The translations under genes and the position numbers were made by a program. The notes beneath the pieces are model-generated. The model did not search any database and was not told where the DNA came from. It saw nothing but the letters and a program-made list of their open reading frames with translations. From NCBI RefSeq assembly GCF_004210375.1, contig NC_134831.1:41946035-42010034 (forward strand): 64,000 bases of DNA. Reading direction: 5' to 3'. This DNA is from Tachypleus tridentatus (taxonomy: Eukaryota > Arthropoda > Merostomata > Xiphosura > Limulidae). Of this stretch, positions 48,901 through 57,900 are shown one piece after another (within the stretch, counting starts at the first letter, position 1; the number at the start of each line of letters is the position of its first letter).

Positions 48901-51900
48901 GTTTAATATAGACTTTGAAAATAACTGTGTCATGTGTAGTTCTACCACAATATATATATGTTTTGACATAAAAAAATGTAAATTGCAGATTGTGAGAGTT
49001 GAATTTCTTCTTCATTCTTATATTTTAATCCATTTGGTTTTCTGAAATGTATTTGACTTAACCACATTCTGTAATTCATTTTATTTCTGTTGAATTTTAA
49101 TAACCTTTCTACAACTGCAGTTACTGTGGTATTTTTCAAGTTAAGCCATTGAAAACTGGATAAAGACCATGCCATGCATCAGCAATGAAAGGTTGCAGGT
49201 TGAAAAAGAAGGTCATATAATGCCATGTTGGCTAAATTCAGTGAAGTATTGTGAATACTGCAAGTGAAATAGAGAGTTAGGCAAAATAGTAAAGAAAAAA
49301 TTAGATCAAAATTTGTTTCCAATTTTAAAAACTGATATGAGGTATACTGTTTGTAAAACAAGTTATTAAATCAATTAAAAGTGACCCAACTACTGTTTAA
49401 TGGGGTCATTATGTAAAAATTTAAGAGCTTGACTACATAAAGGCCATAACTATGTACAAAGACAATGTAACAAATGTTTATAGCTGAAAATTAATTTATT
49501 AATTGTTTATGTTCTGGCCAATATCCTTTGAAGTTCTGCAGCAAGAGAGTGCAAAATATTCAGTTAATTTATTTATATAAGTAACTTCATTACATTGTTT
49601 TGAAAAGAACTTTATATAAACATGTTGTTTATATAACTTCACTGTTTATTTGGTGATTTATGTAAAGCTCTTATCATTATCTCAATTCCCCATCAAACTC
49701 CTATGCTGTTCTATCTCTGTAGTTTACAAATATATTCTTAATAAAAAAATGTTATGACTCTGCAGTTAAATCAGTAAGAATTTAAATATACTCTAAACAC
49801 TCATTAACTGTACAAAAAATTAATTTATTATGAATTTAAGTATGACTCCAGAGAAGACACATTATGTAGTGAATTTAATAAGAACTTAAGTATGACTCCA
49901 GAGACGACACGTTAAGTAGTGAATTTAATAAGAATTTAAGTATGACTCCAGAGACGACACATTAAGTAGTGAATTTAAGAAGAATTTAAGTATGACTATA
50001 TTGAAGACACTTTCCAACAGAGCAATAGATTTTATTAAAACTGATCTAAGCCTGTTCAGATTGCAATTTTGTTTTTTGGAAATGGAGGTTTGATCATTAT
50101 TTGGGTATAAAGTTTTTTTCACTAATTCAATTTCTACATATACAAAACAGCTGACAAAAATGAATGTTCTCTTTCTTCCTCTGTAGAAGTCTGGACGATG
50201 GTGTGCTATGCACATAAGGATTGCCTGGGAAATCTACCACCACCAACAGCAACAGTCTGAGGTCCACAAACCAGGGGCAACAGGATCTGCGTCAAATAAA
50301 AATCCAGCTGATCCCCTGCGGCCCCCTGTACACATGCTACCACACTCAGTGCCTAGGCCCCATGACTTTCACATGTCGTTACTGCTGAATGCAGCAGGTA
50401 TAGAGTTACACTAATTCACATATCATATTCAGAAGTTAGTAGAGTTGAACAAAACAGTGGCAGGATTACACTGTTCTGAAGCTAATGGATTTAAACAACT
50501 CTCACTGGCAGGGTTACACTATTCTGGAGTTAGTGGATCTAAACAACTCGCAGTGGCAGGGTTACACTTTTGTGGAGTTAGTGGATCTAAACAACTTGCA
50601 GTGGCAGGGTTACACTGTTCTGAAGTTAGTGGATCTAACCAACTTGCAGTGGCAGGGTTACACTGTTCTGGAATTAGTGGATCTAAACAACTCTCAGTGT
50701 CAGGGTTACACTATTCTGGAGTTAATGGATCTAAACAACTCTCAGTGGCAGGGTTACACTGTTCTGAAGCTAATTGATTTAAAAAACTCCTAGTGGCAGG
50801 GTTACACTGTTCTGAAGCTAATTGATTTAAACAACTCCTAGTGGCAGGGTTACAGTAAGAAACAAAGACACATTTTAATATTTAATTAGATTTCATTTCA
50901 TGTGAAACTGATAACCTTTGGAAAGTTTAAACAGGAATACTTTTTTTTTGTAGTGGTAAACCTTTCTTAAGGAGAGGGAATTTGTGCCCATGGTAGTGAA
51001 AAAGTTAAAATACAATTAATGTTATTTTTGTGGTTCAAAATCTTATGTTTGTATTTTCACAGCCACTTTGTTTATTGTTGCAAACTAAAATCTGTGAAAT
51101 ATAATCAAATTTGTTGCATCAAATTTAACAGTAAGAGTTAAAGCAAAGAAAGCATCAAGAATTTCAAGATGTTGTGATTGAAAATGTTTAAAACAATCTT
51201 CTGGGAATTTAAAAGTTCTGATTTTATGCCCCATAAAATTAAAAACAGTTTTTGTTTTATTGGATATAAAACCAATTACTTTTTTTTTTTTTTTAAGGTA
51301 CCACACCTGGTAGAACTCCTTTTGAAGGTTCCTCGCATCCTGGAACTTTCCTGAATCCAGCTGCAGCCCATTTAAGTGAGTTTTATGTTAAATTATGAAA
51401 TGACAATGGGCTGACACTATAGAAATGTTGAGATCAAAGCTTAATTTAAAAGCAAGGCAACAGGCATGGGTCCCTTATTCTGGAGGGCCTGTATACAGTT
51501 TTGATTCACTAGAATTTTTATGGTGCAGACATAATAAAAAAATAAAAAATTATATTGGTTTACATCTGTTATTTATATTATTTAATCTAAAGTAACTTCA
51601 AAATGGTATTACAAAATTTACTGGAAGATGTGACAGTAGCACTTAATATTTTCAAGGCAGTTCTTGGTTTTTCAGGATTTCCTTAACTAATCCTCTCAGG
51701 ATACCGAACAATGAGGACCTGAAGGGCAGAGTTATCCTTTAGATCCTTTCATTCAGCCATTAAGCCTAAATTTTCTTCACAAAATAAACCTGGATAGTAC
51801 TAGGGTGATATTAACTTTGGGCTATAGCTGTAGGTATTTCTGAGTGATTCTAAAAGATCAAGCTGTTTATTTATTTTGAATTTCATGCAATATCTGCACT

Positions 51901-54900
51901 AGCCATCCCTGACTTAGCAGTGTAAGACTAGAGGGAAGCCAGCTAGTCATCATCAACTCCTTTACCAATGAATAGTGAGATTGGTCATCACTTTACAATA
52001 CCACATAGGCTGAAACATGAGAATGTTTGGTGTTACGGAGATTTGAACTCGCCCACCCTCAGGCTACAAGTCAAGCACCCTGACCACTTGACCATGCCAG
52101 GCTCATTATTCCTCCTGATGAATGGCAGATGGCTTTGACTAATTGTCTCCCCGACTCTTAGGCAGCATTTGTTATATTATATCAGTTTGTTGTCCATCCT
52201 GGGAGGTGTGTATATCTATGGCTGGTTTGACTGTTTTTTTGCTATAAGTGGAAGGGTATCTGATTACAATTTACTCTGGACTCATAGTCTTAAAACCTGT
52301 GTTGCTTCTGGCTACTTGACTTCTTTGCCAGAGGGTAAATCTTTGGAGGAATGTCTAATGAAGATATAAGTTAAGATTCTCCTTCAAATTTGAACCTGTG
52401 ATCCTCAGATTATTAGTCAAGTGCCCTAACCACATGGCTATGCCAGGCCAAAATCAAACTTAAAAATAGAAAAACTGTATTGTATTATAGTTTCCACACT
52501 TTTTTATTGACAAATAGTTCAGAATTCCCTACACCTTGAATCTTTCCAATGGCTAAGACTAGATTTGATTAAAATAATAAAGAAGTGTTAATTAATTATT
52601 CTGTAACTTTATAACACTGTATACTTTGTATAATGACTAACTAAAGGAAATACAATAATCTATAAGAAATGCTGTTAACTTCACAAATGTTTATACTATA
52701 GATATCGTATTTTGATTAAGTAGCAGCTACAAACAGTAAAAATGTATAATAAATACAGCATTGTTACTTGTAAAAGGTTAGCATTCTAGATTTTAGCCTA
52801 CAAGACTAAGCAGCCACTAAAGACAAAATACCTAACACAGAACAGATGTGGATTTCTTTATTCATTTTTTAAACATGACAACAACCTCAGTTGTTGGAGT
52901 CAGTTTTAAGATTTTAAGCAGTATTTGGACTTATTGTCATCCTGGGCATTTGTTAATACCATGTCATAAATGCAGTTTGAATAAAGTGAACAAAATTTAA
53001 AATTAACACAAGGCCATGGTTATGTATAACTACCATTATTAGTCTTGAAGGAAAAAAAAGTGTAAGTGTGTGAATTACACACAAATGAATGCAAAATCAG
53101 TTTTCTTTATATGGCTAATTTCAGGTTTACCACCTTTTGCACGACCCAGTTATTCAGGTTTTGGAGGACCAAGTAATAGTTTTGGAGGAATCTCTTCCTT
53201 AGGTTTGTAGTTTGATAATGCAAAAACTTTGAAGTGTGGTATTTTAATATTATATCCTAGTTTTAATTATTTACTAGCACAAGTACCATTAATTTTACCC
53301 TTTTAATAACATTTTAACTATAGAAATGATTCAATGCATTTTAACCCTTATCAGTTCTAGTTTTATTCATTTAATGAATTATGATATTACGTATTTCTAA
53401 GTCACTTTATTATATAAAAATTGGTTTCATTCAATATCTACTTTTGATTAGAAGTTATTAACAAGTGAAGTATAGCATATTTTTGTGCTTGAGTACAAAT
53501 GTGGGTTGATGGAAAAGCATATTTTGGGTGGATTGAATCACATTAACCTTGAATCTACCATATTTCAATTTTGTTCTGGATATCATTAAGTGATATGAAT
53601 AAAATCTGAATTGTAGAGCAATTTAATTTTATTTTGAACTCTCACTTAAAAGGTGGATAATAGATTTTGGGAAACTTCTTATTTATAATTAAAAAAAACA
53701 TTGGTACATGAAAACTTCATATAACTGAGTTCAATGTAAATAGTTTCAGTTGTGCTTTTTTTACAAACAAAACTTTTTAAATAGCTTTGTTTGGTTTGCT
53801 TTATATCTAGGACTAGGGAGTTCTGGGGTTTTTACCAGTCGTGACTCTGGACTGTCTAACTTAAGTGTTGCATCCCAAGATCCTTGGACCCATCTCCATA
53901 GAAACCCTCTTTCAATTCCCACACCATTAGGTTCTGGGGTTACTTCTAATCCTGCTCCATGGGGGGGACTGAAGGCAGAAGCAGAGCGGGAGAGGCTACA
54001 CAGAGAAGACCAGGAAAGAGAACGGAAACTAGATAGGAAAGTTGATCGAGAAAGAGAGAAAGAAAAACAAAGAAAAGCTGAACTTGAGAAAGAAAGGAGA
54101 GAAAGAGAAATCTCAGAGAAGAATAAAGCAATTGATAGGTTAGTTGTTCTTTGTGGCTCATTAAAATAAGCTTTTCAGTGTGACCAAATCAATAACTAAA
54201 AACAGCATTATTCATAAAAGTGCTTTTCACAGCACAGATGGCATTGCACATATTGACAAACTTCTCTTATTTTAGTGCTTGGTTTGAAAAACTAATGTCT
54301 TATGTGTAAGAAAATTGAATCACATACAAAAAATGTAGGATCTGTTTTGTTTTTAAAGTATTATAGTATGGTAAATTAGTTTTTCAATATTACTAATACT
54401 GGTGTAAAATAAAGAGGCCCAAATGTATGGTCTCTTACATTACCTCCAATTACTTCCCTAGCTACTCCAAGAGAAGACTGCACTAAAAAACAAACCCTAT
54501 TAGGACACTTGCTCATGGTACCTGACCCAACATGTGAGAGTCTATGAACACAGTTTTAAATATTCCAGGAAGGTCCAGGAACACAAAATTTCATGCCAGA
54601 TTTGGATTAAGCTACCCTACAAACCAACCCCGAGGCATTTGTATCAGGGATACATCATATTAAAAACAATATACCTCCCTCACCTCACCAAATGAGCATG
54701 TTACATTTGGTCCTTCTGGGAGATGTTCAGACAAACAAATTCACAAGCAAAAATTAAATTAACATAGGGTAATTTTTATCTTGTCATGAGTTGGAGGTGT
54801 TTATTCTCAAATATTTTATTTTTGCACATAATCCAGAAAGGTTTTATTTTAAAGGATAGGTTAAATGCAGTTACAAACTAAAGTATAACTCACATTCTTA

Positions 54901-57900
54901 CAAACTTTGTCAGTGATGCCATACTTCCTTCCATTTTGTGATACTTTTGTACATTTTAAGACACCTTAAACTATTCATACAATTACTGTTATATTCCTAA
55001 CTCTTTTGAGCTTAATATATAGTGTGTATTTTGAGCTATTAACTATTTATTAAAATAATACTCAGTCAATACATCTTTTGTATTTAAGTAAAATCCTGAA
55101 TTTTTATTCTTTATTTAAATGGGGCAGGGGTATTATTTTTCAGTTGTTTTCCCTTGTCATGGCTCTAATATTACACATTCCAGTTAAGTCTTAAGTGTTT
55201 TGTGCAATATAGTTACTTGCAGGGTAGAATTATCTTAAAGCAAAATGCCACAACACAAAGAGAGAGACAGAGAAAAAATTACAAATTAATTCATAGCTTA
55301 CTTTGGGAATTTACTGAGCAATTGATGTTGCGACAAACAAACCTGACACCAAATTGAAATTATTGCTAAGGACTCATCATTTATTAGGAGTCTCTGTAAT
55401 TACCTTCTGAAGTTGGAATAATGAGCAATATATTTTGTTTTGATTTGTTTTTCTTTCATTTTCTACTAATACAACTTGATGTAGCTAAAGCTGGTATCTT
55501 TTACCACAAACAGGTTTTGCAAAAGTTATGAAGTTTACCTAACACTTATTCTGTTGTCGTATGTAGACTGCTATTAGTATACAATTTTTTTCTTGTTTTG
55601 AGGTAGAAAACAAGATAAATATATCAATCACAAATGCTATGTAACAGGATGAAAGTATGAACACACACACACACAAAAAAGAAAATTCTTGGAAGTCAAT
55701 TATAGAAATTTATAAACCAAATGGAGGTGGTTGTGTATTTCTTTTATGAAATATTTATCACACATTTTATTTTATTTTTACAGAGAAAGAAAAGAAAATG
55801 AGAGACAAAAAGAAAGGTACGTTTTCACACTGGAGTTTGAAACTTTGTTTTTAACTTGTTTAATTACTCATATTTACTATATATATAAAATTCTATGAAG
55901 AAAAGAAATAATGAAACCCAATGTTGCATCACATTACCTTTCAACTATTATAGTCACTGTATTACCATATTAGGTTTCACGTGTTTATAAATGGTAGAAT
56001 ACTTACAGTATTAAATGCACCTAAAGGTTAAATAGTAGATGGGTCCTATTGGTACATCTCAGCTTTTCTACACTCTAAATTAAAATAACTAAAAAAAAAA
56101 GAAACAATCATAAGGCCATCCTTTATCATTCATATACTTAAACCTTTTCTTGAACTCTCTTAAATTTACTGTTTCTAGAATGCCAATCACCCTGTTAGAA
56201 AAATAAAACTGTCTTAGCTGAAGATGGCTCCTAGTCCTACTATTCTGTTAAATATGAGTAAAAAAATGATGCATCAACACTGTCAATTCCCATTACAATC
56301 TTAAACACCTCAATCCAGTCTCCTCCAACCCTTCTTTTTGTAAAGAAAAAAATAATTTGTCATATGAGAAGCTGAAATCTCTCAACTTCTTTATCCCAGA
56401 TACCATTCTTGTGACCCTTGTCTGAATCCTTTCTAACAATTCAATGTCTTACCTCGGGTAAGGAGTCCAAGACTGCATGCAGTACTACACATGTAGCTTA
56501 ACCAGTGACATATCAATGAAATTATAACCTCTCTAGAGTTTTATTCAGTATTTCTGTAGATACAACCTTAAAATCCTAGTTGTCCTACCACTAGCAACAT
56601 CACTCTGTTTGAATGGTTTTAGAAACTGATCTACTATTACACCATGATCTCTTTCCTTCATAACACTGTTAAGATATTCCCATTCAAATTATAATAACCA
56701 ACATGTAATATGTTGTATTTATTATAATTAAAACCCATCTATCATTTATTTGGTCAAATCACTAAATGACCTGAAATTCTTTTGTAAGACATCCTCTTAA
56801 CAGTCAACAGCACCCAAGACCTTAATATCATCAGCAAATTTAAGTAATTTATTGACTATTTCTTAATTTATGTCATTGATATAAATTAAAAAAGAGCAAA
56901 GATCCTAACACTGAGCCCCAAGATACACCACTTACAACATTAATCCATTTTGATTGAACTCCATTTGTAACAACCCTCTTATTTTCTTCTATCCAATTCG
57001 CTGACTTGTGGTTCACACCTGTAGAGATGATTTTTTACAAGCCTTTTACCTGGCAAATTGTCAAATGCTTTCACTAAATCTACATATACAGTAAATTTTT
57101 CAAAGAATGTCAAAAGATTGTAAGGCAAGATTTTCCCTTAGTTGAAACCATGTTGACAATCAGATAAAATTTTAAACTTTGTTTCGTGACTTTGCAAAGC
57201 ATCTTTCAACAGAATTTCCAAAATTCTGGACTAATTTATAAATTATAAAAAATTTATAGACTAATGGGTCTATAATTACTGGGACAATTTTTATTACCTC
57301 CTTTTAAAAGATGAGTTACATTTGCTAACTTTCAAGCATCTGGTACCTGCTCAAGAAAAATAAACAGTAGTAAGTGGCTCTCGTATCAGATCTTCAACCA
57401 CTTTCAGTATGCTCAGGGACATATATCTATTCCAGCAGCCTTGTTGTATGTAAACTTTCCAGTCTCTTCTCAACCAGCTCAGTTTTACAACACAGCCATG
57501 TTGTAATAATTAGAGACAAGCTTTCCTTTATCATCCCTCAAGGGTACTACCCTTATTCTAATATTTTGTTTAGCCCAACCCTTACTGTTATTTTTATTTT
57601 CAGCAAACCTTTTGATGCCTTCTTTTCCTGTTTCACTAACTTTTTTTGATATTCTATAATCTTCGAAGTCTCCTGTCATGGCAGTCAATTTAAATTTCTT
57701 AAATTTATTATGCTTTTCTCTAATTTTACCTTGTAAACATCTTGTGAGTGAACCTGGTTGTTTACTTGCACCTGCTTTTTTCTTTTTATAAGAAGCATGT
57801 TTACTTTAAATTTGTTTTTCACATCAGAGCAGTGTCTCCAACTAGGTGCAGCTGCTTTACTCATAACAGCTAATTCTTGTCACATCCCATCAGAATTTTT

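Larger units (their letters stand above)
51376..53124 (+). other. AUTS2-family intron
   Basis: 1,749 bp containing the composite SINE A / 275-bp repeat. Confidence 0.85.

Noticed and set aside
50445-50793. Two overlapping repetitive open frames of 100-110 codons
   Set aside because: They are the 48-bp intronic minisatellite, open only because the period is a multiple of three.
53750-53810. N-terminal extension MCFFYKQNFLNSF of the 53.8-kb exon
   Set aside because: Intron sequence before the acceptor at 53,810; phases and homology begin at 53,811.
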